Origin: Clavulina sp. PMI_390
Taxonomy: Eukaryota > Basidiomycota > Agaricomycetes > Cantharellales > Hydnaceae
Assembly: GCA_015039315.1 (NCBI GenBank)
Contig: WIDE01000004.1
Location: forward strand, 438,620 to 502,619
Direction of reading: 5' to 3'
Length of the DNA stretch: 64,000 bases
This document shows positions 22,904 to 36,348 of this stretch, piece after piece. Position 1 is the stretch's first letter. Each line of letters starts with the position of its first letter. The translations under genes and the position numbers were made by a program. Under the pieces are notes generated by a model, which saw nothing but the letters and a program-made list of their open reading frames with translations, ran no database searches and was not told the origin of the DNA.

Positions 22904-25228
22904 ATGAACGCCATCCTCTCTACGATGGACGAAACAGTTAATATGGACATTGACTCCAGCGCCCCTGTGGAAGCTACTAGAGCTATGCCTTCCGATTCCT
23001 CTTCAGACTCAGTGGTAGCCTCAGCCCTTGAAGCCAATGAAGCTCATCGAGCGGCTCTGAACGCCAAACGTGCACAGCTCAAGAGTCAATTAGAGGATAT
23101 GGCCGTGCTCATGCAGAGCGTGGAGAGAGATGTCGACCCGAACATCGAAGAAGTTCGCCCATACGAGCTCGAGGAGTGGGCCGTCTTCGCAGCTCCTGGT
23201 GCTTCGACCATGCGACCTTTACTAACGACAAGCAAATTAAATGCTGAGGTGAAAAATGTTTTCCTTGAACCACTTGAAGGACCCACATGCTCACGGGGTC
23301 TACCAATAGGACTCTCCGTTTCTGTCGGCCATCGACCGGCGGAGACAATATATTGCCCGCACTACATTCCACCCATGTAGGCCCTTCCTATAAACGCTCT
23401 ATCAGAACTCATGTGACTAATATTCTCTCTTCCAGTCACAGTAAAAGAAAAGGAAACTCTACGGCATTGCATTGTAAGCGAGAACAGGCGACTGGTCGCT
23501 CTCGACTTGCATGAACGGTGCGGCTATGCAATCCTTACCATATTCATACAATCTGAACTAACTGTTCCTTGTCTAGAAATCAACTGGACTCCCTTGATGT
23601 GGTATCTCAACAGCCCGATTCAAGATTTGAGAAAAACACGGATGGACTCGACTGGGAGCGAATAGCTGCAAATGTAGGGAACATTTCCTTCTACTTTTAC
23701 AGACTTTATCTCAAACTGACTCTTCCCTGCTAGATGAGGGATGGATTGAAGTCTGGTCAGATGCGAAGAAGCGCACAAGAATGCAAAGTCCAGTGGATAG
23801 GAAGTGACCACCCCACACTTCTCAATCCTGCGATCTGGACTGTAGAAGAGGATAAGCAGCTGATGGAGCTCGTTGGAGACGGTGACGTACGGGCTGGTGC
23901 AGTAAACTGGACCGACATTGCTCGAGGGTTCAACGTGAGCTTTAGCACGGAGCCCAATAACGAGTAGAGCTAATACCGTTGATCGTGATCAGGGCACCAG
24001 AATTGCAGCACATTGCCTAATGCGATGGATGGCACTTGATCAGGCTAATAATCCCGGGATCGAGCAGCCCTGGACATCTGAAGAAGATGAAGAGCTTAAG
24101 ATCGCTGTAGAAGAGCACGGGCTGGGAAATTGGACCGCAAGTAAGTGGGACCTGATACTCTTCTTTCATATGTTGATTTGTTGTCCATTCCATATCACAG
24201 TCTCACTGGCACTCTATAACACTCGTACCCCGATCGCTTGTCACCACCGATACACTCAAACGCTCGTCCCAGACCTCAAGCGCGGTCCATGGACCCAAGC
24301 CGAGGACGATAAGCTCCGCGAAGCCGTTCGTCTACACGGCAGCAAGTGGAGCCGCATGCAGGAAATGCTCCCTGGCCGTACGCCCGCTCAGTGTCGGGAG
24401 CGCTATGTACGCGTGCTCTCTCAGCCCGTTCTAAAAGGAGGTAACTGGGAAGAAGCGGTATGTGATTATTGACACGTTTTATCATACCTCCCCAGAAGAT
24501 GTCGGCCGAAGAGTTATTCGATGATGCATCCTGGTTTTTTTAGGAAGATAACCGTCTCAGAATAGCCGTGGCAGAATTAGGTCTCGGAAACTGGAGCGCT
24601 GTTGCTAATCAAGTGGAAACACGCAATGCCCTTCAAGTGAGTAATTGCTCGACCCATTTTCTTGTGCTCATGAGCATCATATCACCACTCACACTGCTGC
24701 CTCCCACGTCTAATCCCTTGTCCCCCTCCCCCTTCCTAGTGCCGGAAGCGCTGGCCGCGCATAGCAGCAGAAGACGATGCCGCCTCTCCTGTCACATCCA
24801 AACCCTCCAAGACTATCGTAGAGGCCAAAAACATCACACAAAATGACGTCGACTCTATGACACCAGCTGCCCCGTCGTCCTCAACCCCTGCACCTCCAAA
24901 AAAGCGAGGAAGACCTAAGAAGCAACCCATCGAGCCCTCTGATTCGGATGGGTCAGACAAAGGAGAGGGGCAAATGGATACATCAGCATCCGAGCAGCCT
25001 CAGGAGGAACCCCCAGCAGAGGCGGAGGAAGATACGAGTCTCAGGAGATCAACACGTTTGCGGACTGGTTCAGCCAAACGCAACCCCGCCTCCACTACCA
25101 CCACAAAGGCACAGCCCAAGCCCAAGCCACGATATTCAGGGAACACGGCAAAGACTGTTGGGTCGTCTGGCGAAAGTCTAGGCGTCGAGGCGGAGGCGGA
25201 GGTAGTAACAGAAGCAGTTGCCAATTGA
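22904..25228 (+). CDS. Multi-Myb (SANT) DNA-binding protein with AT-hook, SNAPC4-like
   Basis: Nuclear DNA-binding protein. The N-terminal exon (from ATG 22904) is acidic with a coiled-coil-like segment. Later exons carry at least four Myb/SANT-type units: WTVEEDKQLMELVGD, QPWTSEEDEELKIAVEEHGLGNWTA, RGPWTQAEDDKLREAVRLHG and GGNWEEAEDNRLRIAVAELG, each followed by a helix such as GRTPAQCRERYVRVL. The C-terminus has an AT-hook (KKRGRPKK, about 24900), an acidic Ser-rich stretch and a second basic segment. The multi-repeat arrangement resembles the large subunit of SNAPc (snRNA gene activation) and Bas1/Reb1-like factors; SNAPC4-like is my first choice but not certain. At least six introns; the exon limits between 23380 and 23750 are least sure. 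The frame is intact where it can be followed. Confidence 0.75.
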
Positions 25229-25465
25229 GCCCGCCCACTGTGAGGTGCTTTCAGACGGACTAAAACTCCGCATATTGTAATACAAGGTCTATTAAATACA
25301 GATACAAATCAGATGGTATAGTAAGCACCTCTCCTTCGACGACGATAGCGGATTATATGGGAATTGGAGCAAGTCAGGAACGCAAGCGGGAGGCTGCGCT
25401 TTAGAACTCCATGCTGTTGATGACGGCCTCTACATAGCATTCCGGTACATGGGTCAGGTTTCACG

Positions 25466-27173
25466 CTACAACAGATCACGCGGTTGAGCCGACGAACCTT
25501 TGTTCGCTCTGTGGGTCTCTCGCAATATTGGTTGCACATGCTTGTCCAGCATCTGGACGTACGGCCGTAGACTTGTCTGTTCCCAATCTGCCAAAGGAGT
25601 GAAACATCGTCATTAAGAGCATTGGTGGGAGCGTGGTTAGGGAACTGACCTGAATGATGCTCGCCGTCGACGTTCGACTCGGCTGGCTTGATGTGGTTCA
25701 GCTCCTCGATCAGCTGATGGATGGTTGGAACGCCATGCGGGTCAAATTCATGGACTTTTGCGGGGTCAATGGGCACACAGATGTTCCCTGTAAAGACGGT
25801 GATGAGTAAGGCAAAATGTGCGAAGAAGGTCAGGTGAACTGGAGACGCACCAGTGTCTGGATGCACACAGAATGGCGCTTTCAACAAGTGATTCCGTTTC
25901 TTTGTCACTTCCATATCAAGACGTGGATACATATATTGAAGAATAATGTCCTCCATCGCGATTTGAAGGAATTCCTGTACATAGCAAGGGCAAAAAGTCA
26001 GGGACCTGGCAGCATCAGATCATGAGATGACACACCTTTCGTCGGATTTCCTTACTCATCTTCTTGCCCTCGCTCCTTAGATCCTTCCATTTTTCAGATG
26101 ATGAGACATTCTCTCCCTCATCCTCTTCTTCCTCCCATTTCTCTCTGAGCCGTCGGATAACGTGATCTGGGGCAGATCGTGATGAGATGATCGGAGGCCA
26201 GCCCCACAAGAAGCAGAGAAGAGACGCACCAGTTTCGTCTTGTGGTAACAACTTTAGTAGCGTCTCCCAACCCTCCTTGCTAGCAAAGCAATCCTGATCG
26301 TCGAGGATGAGTTCAGGGAATCGCTCTGCTAGAATATCCAGGGCTTCACCCAGCATAGGGTGAGGGGAGGATGTGCTCTTCCCGAATCGCGTGTTAACGC
26401 GTTTGTCGCCCGTTCCCTTTACAACCTCGAGGTACGAAATGATAGCCTTGCGTTCCTCGTCCGTGAGCCGCATGGCTTCGGCATCAGATACCCAACAGTG
26501 AATACCTCGTCTACCGGAGAACACCCATAGAACATGCTTGAAGTTAAAATCATCTGAGATTGAAAGGGAAGCTATCAGTTTGGAAGCGGGAAACTAGTAG
26601 GAAGGCATCTCGATAGCGTACTTCGTAGAACGTGGTCGAGAACATCACATGCGGAGGCCATATAACCCCAACACCGCTTACATATACTCTTCCCTGAACA
26701 GCACGTACGAATTTCGTCGTAATCTGTCATATCGATATCAAAGACGAGTTCGCGCAATACAGGCTGGAACAGGGCGGCGCGGATAGTTTTCTTGTCGCGC
26801 GGCTGAATCGAATATGAGATAGGAGCGATGAAAAGAATCGATTAGCAAGCGATTTTCGTTTGAAAAGGGCATCACCGCTTGTAGAAAGCAGGTGTGCTGA
26901 CAGGCGCATAAGTGACAAACGTACCCTTCCTGAGTACACTGCCCCGATTTCGAAACGAGAAGGGTTTATCCGACAGATCTCCTTCTTAAAGTCATCTGCG
27001 CTGTTATAAGAATTCCAGCGAACATATGCGTCCCCCACAGTGAGCGCCCACTCTCGGTTGTGGAAGAGTCGTGTAGGGTTGCCAGAGTCGTTGTGATTAA
27101 GCCAGTTGAAGAGAGACTTGAAGGGCATAAGCCTCTTGTAGTAGATCCCGTAAGCCTGTGGGTCGATCGACAT
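25466..27173 (-). CDS. PRI1: DNA primase small (catalytic) subunit
   Basis: Makes the RNA primers for DNA polymerase alpha at replication forks. It starts at 27173 with YYKRLMPFKSLFNWLNH, then NREWALTVGDAYVRWNSY and RFEIGAVYSGR. After an intron, REL-VFDIDMTDYD gives the catalytic aspartates (DxD), and CCSGKSICKRCW gives the zinc-binding cysteines. VFSGRRGIHCWVSD is the conserved nucleotide-binding loop. An acidic Lys/Glu-rich insert (about 26060-26150) follows, then the C-terminal RPYVQMLDKHVQPIL. The last intron (about 25580-25660) joins EHHS to DWEQTSLRPY and the TAG is at 25468-25466. All key residues are present and the length is close to the eukaryotic family. Tail to tail with the Myb gene (237 nt apart). 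Confidence 0.92.
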
Positions 27174-27725
27174 TTTGGAGTCGCGTCACGAGTGTAAGAG
27201 AAACAAAATCGCGTTCACTGAAAGAGTCCAAACGCGGTCGTGACAGATCAAGCGCGTTTGAGTGTGATGGTCACGTGCTGTCTCACCTCCCTCGTGACAC
27301 CCCATATATCTAAGATAAATCCCCGATTATGGGGTTACCGTTCCTGACCAATACGTTTGCCTCGGAAACGAGTTAGTGCCTTCCGATGGGTTCCGTTGGA
27401 AGGAACCGGACATCCCGGAAACACGAGACGGTGATTTTGCCAGTTCCGTTCCGCTTTCCGAGGCTCTCTGAATCAGCTGGCCACAAAATGTCATTGGGTT
27501 TTGAAAACTGGTATTCAGGGTCAGAGTCGTCTCAATTGGGCACTGTGCCTTCGTAAGCACTCGACTGCATGGCTGAGAAAACTGCGCTTGGGGGATAGAC
27601 CCTGTGTCACCGAGCTTCGGCGGGCGGATGTGTTCAAGTTCCATATGCCCCCCGCTATATAATAATTAGGATCCGCGAGTCACCCAAGTAGGACGACTCA
27701 TCTCTTTTTCTTGCTCCCGACTTCG
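27174..27725. other. Divergent promoter region, primase and ABC transporter
   Basis: Shared upstream region of two divergently transcribed genes. A 105-codon minus-strand frame (27327-27644) has no recognisable motif. The stretch 27300-27550 has many TTCCG/CGGAA-like words, possibly short repeats, without a clear unit. Confidence 0.45.
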
Positions 27726-30700
27726 ATGTCGTCGGCAAAAGAAGACGAACGCGCTCCGTCTTCCTCGTCCTCCACCCATTCCGCCTCTGAGGCTGATGTC
27801 GAAAAAGCTGTCAAGGATGCCCTCGCTTACGATAAACCACCTTGGTCAGCACACCCCCACTAATTATTAGCGCCCCATCTAGCGCTGACTGACTCACATT
27901 CCTGTTATAACTTGTCCTCGCTGTCTTCTGGACGTCTCTACCTTTCTCAATGTCTGGCCTTGTTCCTGACTCGCGTGCTCAGGTACCTTCGCGTGCCGTT
28001 CGCGATGAGGGACGCGCCTCCGCCTGGCGGCACCCTTGAGGATGCTCAATTCATTCCTGATAGTGCTGCTGCGCTATGGTCAAAACTTACGTTTGGCTGG
28101 ATGACTCCGATTCTCAACCTCGGTTACGCTCGCCCCCTTGAGACTACCGATCTGTGGAAACTCGATGACTGGCGAAAAGCCGAGATCTATGCCGAACGAA
28201 TCATTTCGTCCTTCGATCGTCGTCATGCCGCAGCTCAAGAGTACAATATTCGCCTCAAAAATGGTGAAATTCAGCCGAGCCTTTCCAAACGTCTCTGGTG
28301 GTCTCTCAAGGGTAACCGAGGGGAGCGTGAACGTCAGTGGCGAGAAAAAGATGGCCTCCAAAAAGCCAGTCTTATTCTCGCAATGAATGACGCAATTAAG
28401 TGGTTCTTCTGGCCTGGAGGTACGCGGGCAATCGGAGCACTCTCATTGGTGACTTGCTCTGACTCAGCATGCCATGACTTCCTACAGGTCTCCTAAAGAT
28501 TGTCGCTGATATCTCGCAAATCACAAGCCCTCTCGTCATCAAGGTATGGATTTTGCTCACCTTATTGGGTCTCTGTGTGCATGTGTTAACGTTTGAGCTG
28601 TTAGGCGTTGATCAAATTCTCCACCGAGGCTTATGTCGCCAACAAGCTAGGCCAACCTGGCCCATCAGTTGGACGAGGTGTTGGACTGGCATTCACGTTG
28701 CTCATTATGCAGGAAATCGCTTCCTTTTGCCTGAATCATGCCTTCCATCGCAGCTTGTGTACTGGGGTTCTCGTTCGAGCTGGACTAATCACCGCCATAT
28801 ACTCCAAGTCACTTCGATTTACAGGCCGTTCTCGTCATAAGATCCCTAGTGGGAAACTTGTCAACCACATTTCAACTGGTGAATCCATTTATATCATACT
28901 CAGTCCATGGAGCTTACGGCTGGTCCTCCCCCTTATAGATGTTTCGCGAATCGATTTCTGCATGGGCTTCTTCCACTTCTCTTGGACAGCCCCTGTGCAG
29001 CTCATCATCTGCCTGATTCTGCTTGTCACTAATATCGGCGTTTCTGCTCTCGTTGGTTTTGGTCTTCTCATCGTTTTAATACCGATCCAATCATATGCCA
29101 TGAAGAAGCTCATTGGGATGAGAAGAAAATCCATGGGATGGACGGACAAGCGCGCCAAACTCCTCCAAGAACTGCTCCCCAACATGCGCGTGCTCAAATA
29201 TTTCGCATGGGAGATTCCGTTTATGAAACGTTTGGGGGAGTATAGGAAAAATGAATTGAAGTTCATCAGGAACCTGTTGATCTTGAGAAATATGCTCAAC
29301 GCTACTGCTGTCACTTTGCCCATCTTTGCGGCGGTGGCTTCTTTCATCGTCTACTCTGCGCTTGGGGTGCGTGGGTTTCTTCCCTATGCTCTACTGACCT
29401 AATAATACTTGCTCGTGTCCAGCATTCTCTCCAAGCAGCCGTCATCTTCACCTCGTTTACTTGGTTCCAACTGTTGCGCCTGCCTCTAATGCTACTTCGT
29501 ATGTTCTCTCACTTTGACACTGTCCTATTCCGCTCTTCTAATACTAGATTACCTCTAGCCCTCTCCTTGAATACTATCGCAGACGCATACCAGGCATCTA
29601 CTCGTCTCTACGACGTATTCACAGCCGAGCTTGTTGAGGAATCCCCTGAGTCGACGGAGAAGTCAGGTCCTCGCCCTGCCAACACCGACCTTGATTTTGC
29701 GATCCAAGTGAAGGGTGGACAGTTCACCTGGGACGGAGCTCCTCCTTCTGAGACTACGGGTAAGAAAGGTGGCCCTGGCAAGAAGAAGGAGGACAAGAAG
29801 GCCAAGGCTCCTGCTGTAGAGGAAAAGCTTTCCCCGGCGGAGGCTGAGGAAAGAATCTTCAAGCTTCGTGATATCGAGTTTGAACTGCCAAAGGGCAAGG
29901 TGGGCGTCATCTAACTGTCCTCTTTGCTTGAACCTTACATCCAATCGTCTGACTCTGCGACTTCCCAGCTCTGTGCCGTAGTTGGTCCTGTTGGTAGCGG
30001 GAAGAGCTCCCTCCTACAGGCCCTCCTTAGTGAAATGCGTCGTACTTCTGGGGATGTCGTGCTGAACGGCGCAGTCTCTTACGCTGCGCAGACCGCATGG
30101 ATCCAAGGTGCCTCGATTCGTGACAATATCCTCTTCGGCCGGCCATTCGACGAACAGCGCTACTGGAAGGTTGTCGAAGACTCGGCTCTCGTGGCTGATT
30201 TGGAGATGTTCCCAGACGGCGACCGCACCGAGGTAGGCGAGAAGGGCATCTCGCTTTCCGGAGGTCAGAAGCAGCGTCTCAATATCGCCCGAGCGCTTTA
30301 TAATGCGTTCGATATTGTCCTCATGGATGATCCATTCAGTGCCCTCGATGCACATGTTGGGAAACATGTGTTTGAACATGCCGTGCAGGGGTCGTTAGCA
30401 GGCAAGACCAGAGTCGTTGTCACGCATGCTCTCCACTTCCGTGAGTTAGGAATTCGATCATCTACACAGATTGAACTGGTTCTCTAACGTGGCTTCACTC
30501 ATTGCAATATTTAGTGCCTCACGTGGACTACATCATCACCATGCAAGACGGTCGCATTGCTGAACGTGGATCCTACAATGAACTGATCGCCGGTAATGGA
30601 GCATTTGCCAAGTTTGTCGCACAATTCGGAGGCAAGGAGGAGGAGAAAGACGAGGAGAAGGCTGCGGACGAGGAAGAAGCTATCGAGGAAACTACCAAAA

Positions 30701-33383
30701 AGCCGAAACGTAATGATGCCAAAGGGACTGCGCTTATGCAGACTGAGGAACGTGCTATCGGGGCGGTTAGTGGCTGGGTGTATCATGGCTACTTTAAGTA
30801 CGTCTACGATTGCGAGCCCCGATCCTCCCTTCTGATCACTTTCTGCTGTAGGGCTGGCCATTATAAGATACTTTTCCCACTCTTGGTTCTATTTACTGCC
30901 CTCACTCAGGCAGCCTCGGTGATGACCACATACTGGTATGTCCGATAGTTCCCATCTTTTTAGTATTAACATCCTCACCTCTACTGGTGTAGGCTTGTCT
31001 ATTGGGAAGAGAAGAAGTGGAAATATCCATCAGGATTCTACATGGGGATGTATGCTGGTATGTCGCTTATTCCTTCCCGATGACTGATTATCCCTCTTAC
31101 ACTTTCATCGACTCGACAGCGATTGGTGTCAGCCAATCCATCACATACTTCTTCTTCGGGTCCACAATTGCCATGATCGTTTATTTTGCCAGTGTTTCGA
31201 TCCACAAGCAAGCGGTGCGGCGCATATTCCATGCGCCCATGTCTTTCTTTGAGTCAGTGATTGTATTTGACCCCCCTTCGATGCACGTACTAACGGCAAG
31301 GTTTACTTTATAGCACTACAGTAAGTCTCAACAGATCTATCCACCTAACCGTTGGATGACACGTCTATCTCTAGCCCTTGGGTCGCATCATGAATCGTTT
31401 CTCCAAAGATATCGACACCCTCGATAGTGAGTACCTCAACTGACCTACCACCGCTATCATTAGAATGCTAATCTCCGCCAAAGACACTCTGGGGGAGGCT
31501 CTCCGAATGGCGCTCTTCACATTCTCCCAAATCCTGGGCGCCATCGTCCTCATCTCTATCGTAATTCCATACTTCCTCGTCCCCATCCTGACGATTCTGG
31601 TGGTCTATTTCTTCGCTGGTGAGTACCTGGCGGCTATGCTGTTATTCACATTGCAGCTGATCAAATCCATCCAGCCTTGTTCTATCGATCTTCTGCTCGA
31701 GAACTGAAGCGATTGGACGCTCTCTTGCGTTCTACGCTTTATTCCCACTTCTCAGAGTCTATGTCCGGTCTGGCCACAATTCGTGCCTACGGCGAGACCG
31801 CGAGGTTCGAAGCGGATAATAGACGGTTCATGGATAACGAGAATCGCGCGTACTGGCTAACCTGTACGAACCAGAGGTGGTTAAGCATTCGACTGGATTT
31901 CTTAGGTTCCCTCCTTACGTTCAGCGTCGCGATCTTAACCGTTGCTGCTCGTAAATCGATCTCGCCTGCACAGACAGGCGTTGTCCTCTCGTACATGCTC
32001 AATGTGCAACAAAGCTTTGGGTGGATGATCCGTCAAAGCGCCGAAGTTGAGAATGACATGAAGTAAGTCTCTTGTCCACCACTATTGCACGGGCGATTGG
32101 CTCACCTTCGCGTCGTTCCAGCTCTGTTGAGCGAGTGCTACATTATGCGAACAACCTTGAGCAGGAAGCCCCGCATCAAATCGAGGAGAAGAAGCCTGAA
32201 CCCGAATGGCCTCGCCGTGGCGAGCTTGTCCTCAAAGATGTTGAGATGTGCGTGGCCCAATTATATTATAGCTTTTGCTAAGAGGCTGGGGCTGAACTGT
32301 CATGCTTTATAATAGGAGCTATCGCCCCGGGCTTCCCCCTGTCCTCAAGAAGATCAATATGAGGATCAAGGAGGGTGAGCACGTCGGTATAGTGGGGAGA
32401 ACAGGTGCTGGGAAGTCCAGGTATGCTACCACATTTCTGTTTGTTTAACATTCTCTTATCTCGGCGCTCCTGCGTAGTATCATGGTTGCGCTCTATCGGC
32501 TCGTCGAACTTAACTCGGGCTCCATCACCCTTGATGATGTGGATATCTCGACGATTGGCCTCTCAGACCTCCGTAGCAAGATCGCGAGTACGTCCACTCC
32601 GAGCTGCTCTACTTTGGAGTCACTGCTAACCTTGGTCGGTATTAGTTATACCACAAGACCCAACGTTGTTTTCGGGGACTCTTCGGAGCAATCTTGATCC
32701 ATTCGGAATCTACGATGATGTTCGACTGTGGGATGCCCTCAAGCGCTCGTCCCTCATCGATCAGTCACGAGGGCCACCAGATGGAGTAGCATCAGAGCTA
32801 CCCTCTGGTGCAACGACGCCTGTAAACCGCTTCACTTTGGAGTCTCCTGTCGAGGACGGAGGAAACAATCTTTCAGTCGGCCAGCGATCGTTAGTCAGCC
32901 TCGCACGAGCTCTGGTCAAGGACAGCCGTGTAGTATTGCTGGACGAAGCGACAGGTAAGTGGAGAGTAATATTACCATCCCAAAGTTGATATCTAATGGT
33001 CGATCCGAAATACAGCGTCTGTGGACTATGAGACCGATCAGAAAGTCCAGCAGACCATTTCCAAAGAATTCGCAGACCACACCATCTTGTGCATCGCGCA
33101 TCGTATCAAGTGAGTCTCACCTTTGCACTTCAACGATCTTCCAGAATGAACCCTCTTACTCATCGGTCCTCCCCTCCCTCCCTATAGAACCATTATTGGT
33201 TACGACAGGATATGTGTTATGGATGCTGGGCAAATCGCCGAGCTCGATACGCCAGAAGCCCTCTTCCTGAACCCCGACTCTATCTTCCGAAGTATGTGCG
33301 ACCGGTCGGGGATAACTCTCGCCGACGTCCGGGCTGCGTCGAAGGAGCGTGAGCTGGAAAAGACCGAAGGGTCTTCATCATGA
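27726..33383 (+). CDS. ABCC-family (MRP/Yor1-like) ABC transporter
   Basis: Full-length exporter with TMD1-NBD1-TMD2-NBD2 order, likely for organic anions, glutathione conjugates or drugs at the plasma membrane or vacuole. More than a dozen exons. Landmarks: [15 protein letters not shown] (typical ABCC entry), TMD1 helices at 28680-29400, NBD1 with [19 protein letters not shown] and [11 protein letters not shown], a charged linker ([10 protein letters not shown]), TMD2 at about 30850-32060 containing the [12 protein letters not shown] loop, and NBD2 with [19 protein letters not shown] and VLLDEATASVD. NBD1 has Asp where the catalytic Glu is expected, as is usual in ABCC proteins, while NBD2 keeps Glu. 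The loop before PLGR is completed only if a 7-nt exon (31314-31320) is included, giving FFDTTPLGR. No frame defects found. Substrate cannot be told from sequence. Confidence 0.9.
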
Positions 33384-33898
33384 CGGATCTGACAAAATTG
33401 CTGTATTAACGCCAGGAGCAACTGCTGCTGCTCCAATGATTCCCCCCATCTCAAGTTGATTCATTCACTGATAATGATCTACTCGTCCTTATCTTAGTCC
33501 CTCGGTTTAGTTTACGACACCCTCTGCTGGGTCCATGTGTTATAGTTACTCTTAGACTTTTTATGCAAAACGTTTTTCTTCTTGTGAAGCAAAGCCGAGT
33601 TGGGTGGACTGGGGAGTGGTGTGCTTGTTAGTTTGAGATTGAGCGAACCAATGCAGGGTATTGTACATCAGGAGAGGAACGTGCTGACGATCCTCAGCCA
33701 ATTAGACAGCATTAAGAATAAAGGACAGCGCGAATGGTGAATGACAATGCACGGAGAGAAGTCGAAGCTCGCGCACGAGGCGGGAGAAAATACAATTAGG
33801 GACGGGGGGAAGAGTAGCAGCGTATGGCAGGTATCCCGAAAAAGACAAAGCAAAATATATTATCGATGGTAAAATTGAAGAATCGAGCGATGAAGAGG
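33384..33898. other. Intergenic, convergent 3' ends
   Basis: Lies between the ends of the ABC transporter and the minus-strand gene at 33899. It should hold both 3' UTRs; nothing else recognised. Confidence 0.5.
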
Positions 33899-36348
33899 CT
33901 AGGCGTCATCGCCTAATTCGGCTGCGACAACCCAACGGTTCATGTCAATTGGAGCGTAGAAGTATGTGCGATCGCCCATCTTCGCCTTGCGTCGTTTGCT
34001 GGGGGCCATGTCAGTCATGGTCTCAGCACGAGAACGGTCGGGATCTGCATGAAAAGCAAGAATAGCAATGAGGACTAGTCCACATGGATAGATGATGCAA
34101 GGAAAGTACATACCTTGAGATGGCTCGTAGTACCACGTATCTTCAAGCTTATTCCCATCTGGATCGAGCCCATGGCGAGAGATGCGCACAAAGAATGCGT
34201 ATTGCTCCAGAACCCGGCGAATCACGATCGTCCATTTGGCAAGGCTATCTAGCCGCTGCAAAAGGTGGGGATGATCGCGCATGAGGTTTTTCGCAAGATC
34301 CGGCGCAGAGAGGAACGTCAATCGGCCAAAGACCAGGGCATCAATCAGGAGTGCGGGCATGTCAAGACCCGCACATGGATCTGAGCCATCGGCAGCGAGA
34401 ATAAGGGCTGATTCATCGTCAGTTGTGGCGGCAGGGGCGGTGGATGAAGATGCCTGGGAATCCTCATCTAGAGCCTTGGAGGCTTTTCGCTGCTTGAGAG
34501 GTGCAGCAGCGCGTGCTCTTGGTTTCCCCTTTGTTTTGCTTCCTTTCTTCGATCCCGTATCCACTGGAGGAGCATCAATGTCCATGGCATCATCTTCGGA
34601 AGAAGCGAGCGACGCAGCCCTCTTTACTCTCTTGTTCGGCCCCCCACGTCGCTTTGCCGCCGTCTCAGTAGTGCGTTGAGCCGCATCCGCCGCATCGGCA
34701 TTTGTGCTTTCCGCGGCAACAATACTGAGATTCTCAATATCAGAAATGCGGCGTTGGCGCTTGCGAGGGCGTGAAGAGGAAGACGGTTGGGATTCAGCCT
34801 CAGACTCGATAGCCTTGGCTTTCCGTGAAGTTTTCTGGGTCTTGGCGGGGACAGGGACGGGTACAGGAAGAGGAGAAAGTAGTGGAGGGAGAGGTGTACC
34901 GTCAGTCGGGAGCGGTGTGAAAGTCTCCGCAATGGAGAGGGACTCGGGAATAGGATTTGAGGGGGCCACCGTGACTTCTACGACTGGGTACTCGACATCC
35001 GGTTCGATAGTCACCTGAACCTCCGTAAGGGCAGTGTCTGATGGTTCCGGGACATCTGACACTGGCGGCAAACTTTCAGGTAGTAGGGATACCGTCAAGT
35101 CGGCGGAGGGGGCGACAACCTGTTCCTGAGATAGGACCGCCGCTGCAGGTGCAGGCGAAGCAGGTGGGGAGAGGGGGGGAATCGATAGGGCGGAAGAAGC
35201 TGGAGGTGATAAGGGAGGCGTGCCGGCATGGTGCTCGCTTGAGCTCGGTGAAATAGCATCATCAGTGCACACGGTCTCAGGTTGTTGTTCGGTGGTCGTC
35301 GGATTCGACGCCAAGCTATCTGCAGCCACTAAGGTCTCTGCACTGGGGAGAGTGAGGTCCACGGGGTGCGGCTGGGGTGAACCGAGCGCAATCTGGACAT
35401 CATTCGATGGTGCAGGTTCCGGGGACGGTGGGGAAGCAACAAGCAATGAATCTGGACCGCTCTCAGATCGGGGAGGGTTAGGGGGAATAGAAGGTGATGA
35501 CGGAGGTATTGACGAAACATCAACAGATTCTGTCTCGTCGATGGTCATGGGGGCAGCGGATAAGGGTAAGTCCAGGATGACTGGGGCCGCCATCACTGCC
35601 GCGACGGGGGGCTCTACCGTTTCCTCATGGACAACCTCACGCTGAACGCTGGGAGCAGGTCGTTTTACTGGGGATGGGTTGTCAGACAGCGCCTGGATGC
35701 TAATACGACCCCTACCCATCCTGGGGTTGACGGGGGGTACACTGATATCATCAGTTGGGAGACTAAATAAAATCGTCAAAATGTCAGAAAAATACGCGAG
35801 TGGCTCATGCCATAATGAAAACACCAGAGTGATATTAAAAAGGATTTTACGCACGATTTAGAGGGTGCTTTTGGTGTAGAAGGACGCAGGAGAGTGGACG
35901 ACGTGTCAGCGTGTCTCAACTCACGCACGGTCACAGACGCGCTCGACGCGTCGCGCTTCACGCTCGGCACGACGCCAGATTCAGTTTCAAGGGCTTGCAG
36001 TAGCAGCTGGAGACCATAATCGTCGTCTGAGCGCTTTATCGAGATAGGCTGGACAAAGTGATCTGATGAGGGACTGATGGAGGACGATGAGGGTCGACGG
36101 CTGGAGTGAGCAGGGCCAAAGTGGGCGCGGACGGGGGAGTCTGGGGGCGTGCTGGCTACTGGAGATGATGGCCACCACGCAGAGGAGCCAGGAGAAGGTG
36201 CAGAGAGTGCAGGGAGAGAGTCCATGCTGGGCGAGCGACGAGTCCGACGAGGCGGAGGGCGAATGGGGGAACTGCCCATGTACGATGAGGAGTCATCGGA
36301 GGACTCGCGTATCGGAGCCAGAGGCAAGAACGACGATGAGAGACTCAT
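33899..36348 (-). CDS. Low-complexity, probably nuclear protein with a conserved-looking C-terminal domain
   Basis: Start at 36348 (MSLSSSFLPLAPIRES). A Ser/Pro/Arg-rich first exon is joined by an intron (about 35770-35865) to a very long Pro/Ser/Ala-rich, disordered region. Basic clusters (SRPRKRQRR, GGPNKRVKRA, KGSKTKGKPRARA) look like nuclear localisation signals. The C-terminal 150 residues appear folded: LIDALVFGRLTFLSAPDLAK, RDHPHLLQRLDSLAKWTIVI, RRVLEQYAFFVRISRHG, DTWYYEPS, and after an intron DPDRSRAETM and YFYAPIDMNRWVV. The helix pattern would suit a winged-helix domain of the kind seen in GDS1-like fungal proteins, but I do not recognise it with confidence. Role unknown; nuclear location is inferred from composition. 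Confidence 0.65.
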
